From Symsagittifera roscoffensis (taxonomy: Eukaryota; Xenacoelomorpha; Acoela; Convolutidae): DNA of 64,000 nucleotides. This document shows positions 40,471-53,060 of this stretch, in pieces (within the stretch, counting starts at the first letter, position 1; each line of letters starts with the position of its first letter). The notes beneath the pieces were generated by a model, which worked only from the letters and a program-made list of their open reading frames with translations, was not told the origin of the DNA and did not search any database. The stretch lies in assembly GCF_963678635.1 (NCBI RefSeq), contig NC_087070.1, positions 806,001 to 870,000 of the forward strand, read 5' to 3'. The position numbers and the translations under genes were made by a program.

Positions 40471-43359
40471 CCGTGGCAGAAAGTCTAGCGGGAAAAATAA
40501 ATGTCATTTGGTACAATGTAAAGGATGTGATAAAATGGCCTACATTTTAAACATTTTACTTTTTTTGGAAAATCGACGCAAACAAATCACAAACAGGAGC
40601 TCTTTGATAGAAAAAATTTGAGCAAAAGCCGTTTCATTTTCAAAAACCCATCCTCAAGTATCAAGCCCGCCTCTGAGTGACCTCGGTGCAGAGGTTAAAG
40701 CTAATAAGTAGTAAGCACGATGCAGAAAATATAAAGGAACGAATAAAATTTTCTGCTTTAAATGACAAAATTGCTCCGTTTTCAAAGGATAACTATCGGA
40801 AATTCTTGTCCAAGCACCCTCAGTGAGCCAAATTGATAGCTCCAAGTGCAGAAAAATTGAGTAAAATTAATCGCTACTGAATTTGATCAATACAGTGATA
40901 ATATCTCTTTCGAGCAGATAAGGAGCAGCTCCGGATAAAGTAAATCCTAAGATCTTGCTTACAAGTCGAATGGCAGTGCAGGTCTTAATTTTTGAAATCT
41001 GTACTAAGCTCATAAGATTCACTGAGTTGGCAAAATACCCGATTCCCGAAATTTTTTGTGTCGAAAAGCTTATCGCCCTCGTAGACAGGCCTAGGGTTGC
41101 GACCAATTGCCATGGGCAATACGCTAAGATGTATCGCGTCTAAAGGCGCTGGAAGCAAAGCCAACTCCGAACGAAAATTTAATTTTGTTCGAAAACCTAC
41201 AGATCCGGGCTGGCAATAGACGAGGAGCAGAAATAGCTGCAGAACTCGTTTCAAAACCTAATTGAGCTCGGAAAAAAATTCTAAAAGCACTGCTCTTTTA
41301 AAGTAGACTTTCAGAATGACTTAAACTCATTAAATAAATAAAGCATGCTGAATCATATCTTTTTTCGAACCTTCCAGATTCGTAAAATACACCAATTGCG
41401 CATAAAGTAAACATTGTTAACTTCATCGTAACTCTGCAAAAACCCAGACGCTAGTCAAACAGCTGCCTAATGAAATACGGAACTCAACCTGGCAATCGTG
41501 AAGCCTCGTCCATTTTTTTAGAAGCAACTCAGACAATAGTAAAACAGCTGAAGTCGAAAAATAACAAGTGGTATTTAGATGGGGAAAGATCAGCTGAAGA
41601 CTATAAAGTAGTGATTCATCATCTTAAACACATTCTGAAATCGGAATAATTTTATGGCCTTGGCTTAAATACAGAACAAAGCGAACTTTGTTTGGTTAGG
41701 ACCGAGCACGTTTACACAGTACATACAAATCAATTTTGAAACAATTTGAAAAAAAATACCCCTATATAAAAAAAACAGAAGAACAACTCATTATACTAGG
41801 ACCTCCAATCAGCAAATTTTGTCCAAATTTAATCGCTCAAAAAAAATTGAGGAGCTCAAAAATTTTTGGGATAACATTGAAAAACTAGACGCCCATTATG
41901 GTTTGTAGCATGCTAAAACTCCTATTTTGTTTGTTTCGATTAGAAGCACTTTTTTGCAAAAAGTATTTTCGTATGCTACAATAAAACATTTGGAAACTCG
42001 TTATGCAAAGCTATTTTTGTGTAAATGGATTTGATATTTTGTACAAGCCGTTCCCTGGCAACCAAAGGTGGCTTGTGCGTTTCTTGCGCTCGTTTAATAG
42101 CTGTACCCACTTTTTTAGCCTCAGCAGTAGGACGTAAAAAGATTCAACGCATTCCAAAAATAGATTTGGCTCCCAATGGTTGAACATCATCCCCTGCAAA
42201 AATCTAAGGTTAAAATTATCAAACCCACAGCTCAGAACTGCAGGACTTCGATTAGTCTCTGAAATTTGTGAACGACATATATTCATGTAGGGAAAATTGT
42301 TATCAAAGATGGATTTCACGCTGCGAAAGCGACGGGAGATCTTTAGGCATGCAAACATAAATGCCTTTATAATGCAAATTTCATCTTCTACCCACATTTC
42401 TACCATTGTAGTGTCACGAAACCTCTACAGGACCAATCAGAAGCGACCAGACGGTATGATGATCATTCAATAGGCTCTTGTGGATTTTAGGTTTAGTAGA
42501 CTCCCTAGCCTCCAGTAGCAGTAGTGCTGGGCTGTTACTCTGGTACGGTTTTCGTTGAAGCGGAGGAGCAAAAACTGACAAATATCAAGACCTAAGAGAT
42601 GATCAATATTTTTTTCAACCTTTACTTTTTGAGATTCAGGGCGTGGCCAACCTCAGCCTGGAAACCAGGGCAGGCGGCTTTTTAAAGCGTATAATGTCGG
42701 TGGCAATACAGATGGCATAAGCCGCTTGTGTACTCGGCAAAAAAAAATGACAAAACAGCTTTCGACTTAGGTTAGTATGATTTTTTTGACCTTCTGATTA
42801 TAATATGATAATTAATCACAGATTGAAGTTTTACTAAAAGTTTAGTTCCAATTTATTTTGGTTTTGTTATTAGAAAACGTACATGCCTAAATCAAAGTTT
42901 TGACTAAGAAGATTCCATAAAACTTAACAAAAAATCTTTTAATTGATTTTAGAAGTTAAAAGATATTTTATCAAAATAAATAATTTAGAGTTCAACCGTG
43001 TTTGGTATTTTTTTTTAAATGAGTGTTCACAAGATTTGGAACCAAAAAATACAGTGTTAACCTCCTCAAAAGTAGCGAGAAAAAACAACACGGGGCATTT
43101 TTATAGCTTCTCCTTGCCCATCCCTCAAAATAACTAGCTGAACCAGAACAAAAACCTTTTTTCGATTACCTGAAGTGATTCAACCGAAGAAAAAAAAGTG
43201 GTGAAGTGGCGCGACGTGGTCAACAACAACATTAACAGCCACAGAACGAACAAACTTTACCCAAGCCTATGTAGAGGAGCTCATAAGCTACTTGATGTCG
43301 AAGAATCAAAACCAATTGGCGATCGTCTACTGTAGACGAGAAAGAACGCCCGATTTGAT
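40471..43359. other. Unassigned AT-rich region
   Basis: The longest open frame (131 codons, minus, 42,406-42,011) has no recognisable domain and no splice or repeat support. Nothing else could be assigned. Confidence 0.35.
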
Positions 43360-43634
43360 TTCTCAACTACCCGGCACTGGAGCGCTCATTTTTCCATCAA
43401 CAGAACGACTGTCCTCCAAGAGCAAGCAGAACAATCGAGAAAAAAACTGAAGATGCATCAAATGCAGAACTGCAGTTGAAGTCTTCGCTTTCAGTGGCAA
43501 ACAAAGAAAAACTAGCAGGATTAATTTGCAACGTCAGAGGCAATCAACAGAGATTATCATCATTTAGGAGGAAGGAGCATTCAAGACGCGAGCAGAGGCA
43601 GAGGAACATTGTGCGCTTTAAAGAAAGCGGTGAG
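43360..43634 (+). other. Open ~91-codon stretch ending at a strong splice donor
   Basis: A frame is open from about 43,360 with a plausible protein composition (SFFHQQNDCPPRASRTIEKK, LKSSLSVANKEKLAGLICNV, RNIVRFKESGE) and ends in phase 0 at GGTGAG|GTGAGTAAG, a near-perfect donor. Just upstream another frame reads AIVYCRRERTPDLISQLPG, faintly like the IVYCR motif of RecQ helicases. No ATG-started protein, no convincing acceptor and no following exon were found. It could be an exon of an unknown gene or a decayed element frame. Confidence 0.3.
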
Positions 43635-43718
43635 GTGAGTAAGAATTATTTTTTTTTGTCCTTTGGCAATTTTATTACTCGTTACCTACAAATCAATGAC
43701 CACAGTACTTCTGCTTAA

Positions 43719-45239
43719 TGTATGGCTCAGAAAGTTTTAACTGAGAAAATTAACATAGAAAAAATTGTTAGACTGTTTAAAAAACTTCGTATATCGGTAA
43801 TTAGACAGAAGTTCCTGAGAAAATGACTAAAAAGAATCTAATGCTAGATTTTTTTTTGATATTTGGAGTCCCCGAGAATGGGGTTTTTTCGGACCGAATC
43901 TCCTAAAAATGAGACCGCTGGGGCTAATGAGGTCAAAAGACGTATGAGGAGAAAGACGTAGTGAAGGCTCGATCGCTGTCGAAAGAAATCGACCAATAGT
44001 TATAGGCATCTGTTTTCCATTTTAAGGAGCATCAAACTGACAAAAGCTTAATAATAACAAAACCACAGAAAATGAATAGAACAGTTTTCCGAATTTCGTA
44101 ACAAAACACTTGATTATAGAAATGAGCAATCAAGTATCAAGCTTGATAAAATGGCACTGCTGGCATGTGTGCATGAAATCTTGGCAATGGGAGCAAATCC
44201 AGAGCATCCAGTTAGAGAGATGTTCAGCGAAAAACAATTTTAAGCTCATATCGACGTTCTCCATTCATAATTGAAAAACTAAAAAACATATCATGTGAAA
44301 AAGAAAGGCCGCGGCAGAGACACATGCAAAAAAAAGACAATCCACAGGAGATAAAGCGGTTAAAAAACGAGAAAACTTCTCAAGAATGATGGGTTGCTGG
44401 CTTCGTCTTTTGAAAAAGTGTTGGTCTAAGTAATGAGGAGCAAAACTTGCCATGAACGAAAAAAACGAGACAGTTGATCATTTGCATTCTAATATGAGGT
44501 AAGCAGGTGGCAGCCTGCGGGTTGTTTGATCTAGTTAAAGTACAGAGTGCTAAGACATTTTTCAGAAAATTTTTATCAATTCCGGGTAAGCTTGCTAAGA
44601 ATTTGAATAAAAAGTTGCAGAGGTTTTGAAAATATCAAGAGGCCATATCGATACCAACACTAAAGACACAATAAAAATTAATTGAAAACACTGCTTTGAT
44701 AGGGATTAAACTATAGAATTTTTTGACGTGTAATTTTTTTTGATTCCCGAACGCTGATGGTTCGAAACAGAATTAATAAAAGCCAGTGTTTTGCAAACCG
44801 GTTTCAAACTTTAAGCAAGCTTCAAATAGTGATCTCATCAAGGAAACTGTAATCACGTACTGATTTGTCAATCGTTGCGATTTGTTAGTTTACATAACCC
44901 TATCGGTTTGATCCCAACTAGGTGCACTCCTAAACAACTTATGTGAAGGGCCTTTGATAACAATACGCTTGTACTGAGCTGGGGCGCTATTCGTATATTT
45001 CCTTATAGTTCCTAATGCCAGTTTCTGTGGTATTTTTAATACCAACTGCAAGTTACCCTCTTATCTACGATATACTAAATTTAAAATCTAGGAGCAGCAT
45101 ATTCCCATCTGGATTAATTTTTTTTGTAGGAAAACTTCTTCGATCGATTAATTTTCAAAGTTTTGCAAAGATCGAATTGGTCGTAAAAGATTTGTCTCAA
45201 AGGATCCTCTTCAAAGTAACCTCAGGTTTCCCCACGTTT
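43719..45239. other. Unassigned AT-rich region
   Basis: No gene, RNA or clear repeat recognised. Open frames are short and isolated. Confidence 0.4.
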
Positions 45240-47780
45240 TTCATGGAATGAATAGCAATTTGAAGCTTAGCACGGCTGCAACAGATTTTGCCCTTTTAAG
45301 CTCGTCTGCAAGCTGTACATATGTAACTGTTTGCTTCTTGATGTTGCTCATAAAACTTTATAACAAAATGTTGCTGTTGTTTATAAAGCATCACTTACCG
45401 GTTCTGTTAGGTTCTTTTATCGCTCAAAGGACACTGGTGGTCTCGTCACCAAATTTGGTGGCTGCTGTTCTGCGAGTACTACCAAAATTCGAAATTTAGT
45501 CTGTACGCATGCTATCTTGAATCCTGAAACGTTCGGCGGAACCAACGCTCCAACCTCAAACAGCTTCAAACTCAAATACACAAACTTCTGATTTAATGTT
45601 CCGGTCGGCTTCCTAATTTTTACCAAAATATGTTCCTCAATTAAACTGTGTTTGACTTTACATAGTCCGAAAACCCTCAAATTAACAGAGTAAGTCCCTT
45701 CAACTTTTGCAGACTTATTTCTTCTTGTCAATATGCGTCCTCTAGTTTACGGTGTTTTCTTGGGTAGTTTTCGGTTGTACCACCAACTGCTCAAATAGCC
45801 CCTGCCTTGCATATTTGCTCGTGTTACCAGTCTTTTTATTACCTCAATAATAGTCAATTTGGGGATTCGACTGTATTAACAACCTTCTCCTATGAAAAAA
45901 TTATTGTTGTTAGCGCGGCAGCAGCTTTCACAAAACAAGACTATTTCGTTTAGTGATGCCTACACATCATCGGTTTCCTCATTAAATATTGTACCGGTTT
46001 CGGGATAACTCGCTTTAAACCATCCTCTATCCATATCTCATTTTACTGCTGCAGCATTGACACAAACAGTTATTGTCATCCAACGACTGTACCACCCTCC
46101 TCGCCGCTATTTTCTGTTTCGAAGCAAACTCAAATTCTTTTGGTCATAGATTTGCAAGATTTACTGCAAGGGTAGCGCCCAGTGCTAGGTCATCAACTGG
46201 AACATAACACTAAACTCTATGCTTCTAACATACCTCAAAACCGTTGAACGCTAAACACAAAAGCTTTTTATATGTCGATTTTGGAAGACACTCCTTGCTG
46301 TAAATCTTTTTAAAGAAAATTTCAATTGCTTCCTTCAGGGGAACACTGGTCTATGAAGCTTTTCACCCCAACAAATTCTATAGTTTTATTCGGATCGAAA
46401 GCAGTGTTTTCAATTGTTTCTTTTGGTTTTTTATTGTTAGAGTAGTTTTTAACTGTTGTTCTTGCGTGTTCAGAGTCAGATTGCATGAAATCAAGCTGAA
46501 AAAACTATTATGCACAAAATGTCTTGTAGTTATGCAATTCATGCTCTGACAAGAGCATGAGTTGGTTCGAATAAGTTTTCGCAAGCAATCTAAGTCAAGT
46601 GATTTTTGATATTTTCATCAAGTGATTTCATAGAAGAAATCTTTTCGCGAAAAGCTGAAGTTATTTTCGGCGAACTATTCAAGTTTGGAATTTTTGTAAT
46701 ATTTTAAAAGTTTTGTTTTTGTAAACAGCCTCATCAATCTTTAAAGCTTTTAAAATTTCACAATTCATTGAAAAATCTGTTCATAGATTTCACTGAAATT
46801 TACTGAACCCACCGACTGATTTAACCAAAATATTTATTGCAAAAATGTAGACTTGTTAAGGCAACGTCTTCGATTGCTTATCTCTCAAAGTTTTGCTTAT
46901 ATTGAATAAAAATTTAGTCTCAAAGGTTCCTCTTCTAGTGATGATACCGGTTGTTTCCGTTTTTCTTGGAATTAATCAGCTCGCAGCCATAGTTTTTATA
47001 AGCCATAGTTTTTATAAGCAAACTCATCAAGCAATAAACCTTCAATATTTTCTGTAGAAGTTTTGTAATTGAACTAACAAGCTATTCGAAACTAAGTTTT
47101 GCTGCGTCTTTTAGTTTTGCTGCGTCAGCAATTTGAAGCTTAAATTTGCTGCATCAGATTTTGTCCTTTTAAGTTCATCCGCTAGCTGTACTCACATAAC
47201 TGTTTCCTTCTTGACGTTGCTCAAACAATTTCATGAGAACTTTTGCTGTTGTTCATAAAGCATCTCCTACCGGTTCCGTAATGTGCTTCTATCGCTCAAA
47301 AGACACTGATAGTCTGTCGACCACATTTGGTGGCTGCAGTTCTTCGAGTGTTGTAAAAATTCTAAAATTAGTTTTTACGCCTGCTATCCTCGAACATTCG
47401 GCCGAACCACAGCTCCAACCTCAAACAAACAGCTTCAATCTCAAAAAAATAGGCTCCAGGCTTCCGGTACCGGTCGATTTCCTTAATTTTACCAAGATAT
47501 AATGCACAATCACACTAATTTTGGCTGTTTATAGTCTGAAAAGTCTCCGTTAACCGAGAATTTTCCTTCATTTTTTGCAAGCTAACTTCTCCTCGTTAAA
47601 ATGCGTGGTCTAGTTTTACGAGTTTTTCATGGGTAATATTCGGTTGTTTAACATACTGATCGAATAGCCCCCTGCCTTGCATGTTTGCTTGTGTTACCAT
47701 TGTAGGCTTTTTATTACATCAATACTCGTCAATTTGGAGATGCGACTCTATTAACAACTTTCTCTTGTTAAAATAACTAC
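45240..47780. repeat. Two diverged direct copies of a ~0.65-kb unit
   Basis: 45,240-45,890 and about 47,100-47,775 share long blocks in order, e.g. CAGATTTTG(C/T)CCTTTTAAG, TTTGGTGGCTGC and CCTCAAACAGC-type words, with roughly 1.87 kb between starts. The minus strand of the first copy is open for 104 codons (45,731-45,417: EGTYSVNLRVFGLCKVKHSL...). That suggests an originally coding unit, but it matches no family I can name. The part between copies holds no gene. Confidence 0.6.
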
Positions 47781-49039
47781 TGAAAAACATTTTTTTTCTT
47801 TCTTATCCGTCATCAAAACTGCGATGACAGTTAGACCTAAAACTAATCATGAAATGTGTAAAATATGCAGCGTGTATGAGTTTTCTGCAACGACTCCTCA
47901 AAAACGAATTGTTTTTCATCTTGAAATTTTCATTAAAAAATTGAATAAAAGTTTCAAACTAAATCCATTATATCATCACGACAATATAGCTCATTTTCTC
48001 CCAGAACGACTTATCTTCTGTTGTTGCTTTCCTTCTTTGTTTTACGTTTTGAGATGACTGCCATGTCTTGTATTCAACCGCGGTGAACTTTCTATCATTT
48101 CTTAAACTGTTTCAGCGCAACCTTGCATCTTGCTCATCAGGCACACAAATTTTGTCGCGATTTGTGTCTATTATTTTTTCTTTTTCATATGATGCACGAG
48201 ACCCCCTACCTAATCTGAACGCAATGGCTAAGGTTTAATTAAACTGGGTGATTATGCTATTGCGATAATAAATTCTGCTTACTCAGTTCTTATATCGAAC
48301 ATGAGTACACGTAGTTCAACTTGAAATTTCCGCCGGTTCTGCAGTGCAGAAGGACAATTTAGGAAACTTGACTGAGCTAATGATGACTATGCAGAACACT
48401 CCCCGTTTTTTTGCTGTGAAACCTTCTAGATCGTTTTTTCCCTTTGCTAAAATTATCCCCTCGAAAATTTCGCTGGCGGGATTGCATACTACATCCTTTA
48501 CGAGACAGCTGTTTTTCTCTAGAAGGTGGAAGACGCTTTTGTTAGTCAAAAACTCCCGAGTAACAAATGCATATTTAAAAAAAATCTCAGTAATAATTGC
48601 AATGCTTTTTATAATGAGTTATACCCTCTTTCAAGAGTGTCAAATACACCTCTTGCTTGTATGCATAAACTTATTTTACTAAAAAAAATCAATGACAATT
48701 TATATAAAAAACATCTGCGATTAAAAATTTGCCGGACAATACAACTAGCAGAAAATTTTTATTATCAGCTCACCAAAAAACTTTTTCTTTTTCACCCTTG
48801 TAAAGTAAAAACTTTAAATTTTCTGATGTGAAATACCTTTAAAACGACTTGACTGCAATCGCCGCGATCACTATCAAACAAAATTTTTCTTCATTTTTTG
48901 CTTAACCTCTACGATTATCATCAAGCAGCAAAAGACGCCGAGGTCGAATTTGCTTCCTTTACTGTTTTTTGATTCCGTGTAATTACTATTTTTTTTCATT
49001 TGATTTTCAAATCATCCTGATGCATTTTTATAAAAAAAA
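47781..49039. other. Decayed sequence upstream of the gypsy-like fragment
   Basis: Several overlapping open frames of 77-112 codons on both strands near 48,316-48,831 have no recognisable motifs. They may be further parts of a degenerate element. Confidence 0.35.
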
Positions 49040-49230
49040 GTGGTTTTTAGAAAAACTGTTCAATGGTGTAATAGGTCTGTCTTAGGAAAGGTTAGCCTTG
49101 AAGGTTCCACTGTTGAATTGCCGTTGAAACCTAAGACAATAAAAAATTTTCGTTCTTTCTTTGGTATCGCTTTAATCCATCATAATGAGTTATTTGATAA
49201 TTTTGTTTTTGAGTTTTCAATCACGACTTA
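49040..49230 (+). pseudogene. Ty3/gypsy-like RT thumb fragment
   Basis: The frame reads LPLKPKTIKNFRSFFGIALI followed by HHNELFDNFVFEFS. This resembles the P-P-T-x-K-x-LRSFLG...YYRxFI-x-NF segment at the end of the RT domain of Ty3/gypsy elements. The frame stops soon after and no protease, RNase H or integrase was recognised nearby, so at most it is a fossil. The match is short. Confidence 0.4.
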
Positions 49231-49947
49231 GAATTCAATTACTTAGACAGTAGATTCTCAAAGACAACAAAGGGACAACAAAGGGTAGATTCTCAAAGGG
49301 AACTTTATGATTTTATTGCACATTTTTTCTGTACCCTGGAAACTGTTGGGTTTTAAAAAAAACCTTACCGGCCAGGTTGTATTTCGGTTCGTTTTGTTTC
49401 TGTCGCTGCGTGTCTACTGTCGTTCTTGCTCATTTTCATTGTATCACGTAGTATTTCATTGTTTTTTGGGAGATCTCTCTTCAAATTTTTAAACTGTGGC
49501 TTGAGTTGGCAAAAACTTCAATTTATGTTGCTTAAAACATTCAATTTATAGACAATCCGCAAAGGCGATCGAAAATTGAATAAAATCACTGGAAATAAAA
49601 AAAATCACCGTTTGAAGATATAGCGACCAATCGTTGTGGTTTACTTGTTTATATTTAGAAAGTGCCTCTTCAAAGGTTTGATTGGTTTCATCGATCATCG
49701 TGTTTCACTGAGGATAGTACCGTAATAAACTGGTTTTTATCTATTACAGTATCAAACACAGTTTTTGGAACAGGCAACCAACACTTGAAATCTTTTTGTT
49801 CGTTAATGCTTTTGCTACGGTTTAAAAAATGGCCATAGACTCAAACCCTTTTGAAAAATTATCTTCAATCAGAAGAAAGTTTTTGAGGTCCTCTGATTCC
49901 CGTAGCCCATGATATCCAACGCTTTGCCAGAAGGGATAGCTTGGCGT
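49231..49947. other. Unassigned AT-rich region
   Basis: No recognised gene, RNA or clear repeat. Confidence 0.4.
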
Positions 49948-51012
49948 CCATATCTACAAGGAGTATACTGTTTCTGACTAGGTTTTTTGAAATGGTACTT
50001 TGTTCACAACTGTCGACACAGTTTTTCAAATCCGTGATCAATTCCGTTCAGTACAATTTTTCTTGCATATGTTGAAAGGTTTTTCAAACAAAATGTTTCC
50101 GCACGATATTTGTTCGCAAAATGTGCTTTTTCCAGTTTCCGTTGTTTTAGTAGGATGTTTTCAGTGCTAAATTTTTATAAACCTACCAATTATTTTTGAT
50201 CAATGCATCAGTCATATGCTTTGGTTCCTTTTTTCTGCTTTTTTGCCGTTTTAATTTTTTCTCTTCAATTGCACAATTTTCAGTTCTAATTTAGCAGCTT
50301 TCAGCTTTTCTTCCTTGATAGTTTCCATCATTGTTTTTTTTTCCTTCCCAATTGATTAAATCTCTCGAATGTCTTAAATGGGTTTCTCGATTTGGGAATC
50401 TCAAATCAGTTTGCATTTCTTTGGGAAAAAGATCTTCTTTCCCACCCACGCTTGATTTCAATTTCGTCCCGGTTTTTTTATCACCTTAAATATATCCATT
50501 ATGCTCATTGAAACTTTAGAGATTTGTTCGGGAATTTTTGATTGAGTTGTACGATTGCGAACAACTACCGCTGGATTGCTATAGAAATCCGTTGCCCTTT
50601 CTTCAAGTAATCATTAGACCTCTGCTTTTTTTGTCAAAACAGGCGCTCAACTCCCGTTATCGAAAAACGTTTGGTTAGGGTATACCATTTTCTTGTTAGG
50701 GTATTCCAAAAAGGTGCTTGTTCGTGTTTTTTCTGTTATTTCAATGTTGTTTTTTTTTATTTGCGATTAACAATACAATTTTCGACCTGATTCAAAAATC
50801 CGATGTTTGTTGAGCTGCAAGTAAAGACCTGATAAAGTCTCGGTTTTATACTTGTTTTTGTTTCTGCTGTCATTTCCGCTACGTTCAAAGTTGCATGCTT
50901 CCTCAGTCAACAAATTTCCTGGTTTCCGGTCCGATCTTTAGTTCTGAAGATCCCATTCACTTTAATTGATTCCTCAGTTTGATATGATGGGCAGTGTTGC
51001 TGTCGTGGTACT

Positions 51013-52941
51013 TATTGATGCCTTCATCTTATATGTTGAGTACCTTCAAAAATTTTCAACCGTTTCTTACGATTTTCAGTGAGTCGGCGCCCAGTGGACC
51101 TGTTTTAATTTTTTTTCTTCTATAGCATCCCAAACAGACCTTCTCTATTACTGAGGTTAATTCCGTTTTTCTTTTGTTTTTCACTTGCTGAGTGTTTTGG
51201 TAATTTTCTCAGCAAATAGAAAATTCGTGAACAGTTACCTGATTGTATTGACATTGGTAGCGCTTTCTTGTGTTCAGTACTGTGAAAAATTATTTAGTTA
51301 AATTAGAAAAGCACTTTTTGTCACTCATGAAATCGAAGATACCTTTTTCAGCTTCCAATTACCATTCATCGATTTTTGAGTGCAGTTATCCGTTGTTGAA
51401 TAAGTGAAAGTTTCTTCTAAACCGTTTTTCAATCTTGCAGTTATCCGTTGTTGAATAAGTGAAAAATTCTTCTAAACCGTTTTTTCAATTTTTGATTGCA
51501 GTTATTCGTTGTTGATTAAGTGAAAAGTTCTTTTGAACCATTTTTCATTTTGAACCATTTTTCAGTTTTTTCCTCCGATTACTTGATAGTTTTTGAGTTT
51601 TGGGAGAAATCTCAAATCAATGAAAAGTAACTGAAATCAGAGAATGCACTTTGCGACAAGTAACTAAAAACTTTCCAACTCCGTCAATCTACATGCTATT
51701 TTTTCTATTGTCTCCTATTAACTTGGCTTCTTATTGTGTTCTGTTTCGTTGTGATTGGAAGTAATTTTTCAATTTGATTCGGCATTTGAGCTATCGTATA
51801 GTATAAACTTGAAACTTGAGTTGAGGTTTGATTCTTTTGTTTATATAACTCTCAAAACAATTGCAACAGTTTATTGATTTCACAATTAAGGACACCCATA
51901 AGGCTTATAGTGCACAGTTTTTTAATTTATTTTTTTTTCCTAATAATTATGGCAAGTTTTTCATGTGGATATAGACGTATTGATGCCTTCATCTTATATG
52001 TTGAGTACCTTCAGAAATTTTCAACCGTTTCTTACGATTTTCAGTGAGTCGGCGCCCAGTGGACCTGTTTTAATTTTTTTTCTTCTATAGCATCCCAAAC
52101 AGACCTTCTCTATTACTGAGGTTAATTCCGTTTTTCTTTTGTTTTTCACTTGCTGAGTGTTTTGGTAATTGTCTCAGCAAATAGAAAATTCGTGAACAGT
52201 TACCTGATTGTATTGACATTGGTAGCGCTTTCTTGTGTTCAGTACTGTGAAAAATTATTTAGTTAAATTAGAAAAGCACTTTTTGTCACTCATGAAATCG
52301 AAGATACCTTTTTCAGCTTCCAATTACCATTCATCGATTTTTGAGTGCAGTTATCCGTTGTTGAATAAGTGAAAGTTTCTTCTAAACCGTTTTTCAATCT
52401 TGCAGTTATCCGTTGTCGAATAAGTGAAAAATTCTTCTAAACCGTTTTTTCAATTTTTGATTGCAGTTATTCGTTGTTGATTAAGTGAAAAGTTCTTTTG
52501 AACCATTTTTCATTTTGAACCATTTTTCAGTTTTTTCCTCCGATTACTTGATAGTTTTTGAGTTTTGGGAGAAATCTCAAATCAATGAAAAGTAACTGAA
52601 ATCAGAGAATGCACTTTGCGACAAGTAACTAAAAACTTTCCAACTCCGTCAATCTACATGCTATTTTTTCTATTGTCTCCTATTAACTTGGCTTCTTATT
52701 GTGTTCTGTTTCGTTGTGATTGGAAGTAATTTTTCAATTTGATTCGGCATTTGAGCTATCGTATAGTATAAACTTGAAACTTGAGTTGAGGTTTGATTCT
52801 TTTGTTTATATAACTCTCAAAACAATTGCAACAGTTTATTGATTTCACAATTAAGGACACCCATAAGGCTTATAGTGCACAGTTTTTTAATTTATTTTTT
52901 TTCCTAATAATTATGGCAAGTTTTTCATGTGGATATAGACG
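51013..52941 (+). repeat. Near-identical ~965-bp tandem duplication
   Basis: 51,013-51,978 repeats at 51,979-52,941 with very few differences (for example one changed base in the CCGTTG(T/C)TCGAATAAG-type word and a small T-run change). The junction is ATAGACGTATTGATG. Each unit contains three ~57-bp sub-repeats with TGCAGTTATCCGTTGTTGAA. The event is clearly younger than the 53,746 copy. Confidence 0.85.
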
Positions 52942-52975
52942 TTTCTCTGTAAATATGTACATACATATAATTTTG

Positions 52976-52979
52976 TATG

Positions 52980-53011
<32 letters not shown>

Positions 53012-53060
53012 GTTGATTAAATAAATGCATGTATGTATGTAAGTATTTATGTATGTATTG
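52976..53060 (+). repeat. (TATG)n microsatellite
   Basis: Tandem TATG/GTAT tetranucleotides just after the end of the second ~965-bp unit. A homopolymer C run follows at about 53,315-53,328. Confidence 0.85.

Noticed and set aside
42011-42406. 131-codon minus-strand open frame
   Set aside because: No domain, no repeat copies and no splice context; probably chance.
43270-43390. RecQ-helicase fragment suggested by AIVYCRRERTP
   Set aside because: Only one short motif fits; neighbouring helicase motifs are absent, so it is not annotated as a helicase.
48316-48831. Overlapping 77-112-codon frames on both strands
   Set aside because: No motif recognised; at most part of a decayed element near the gypsy-like fragment.
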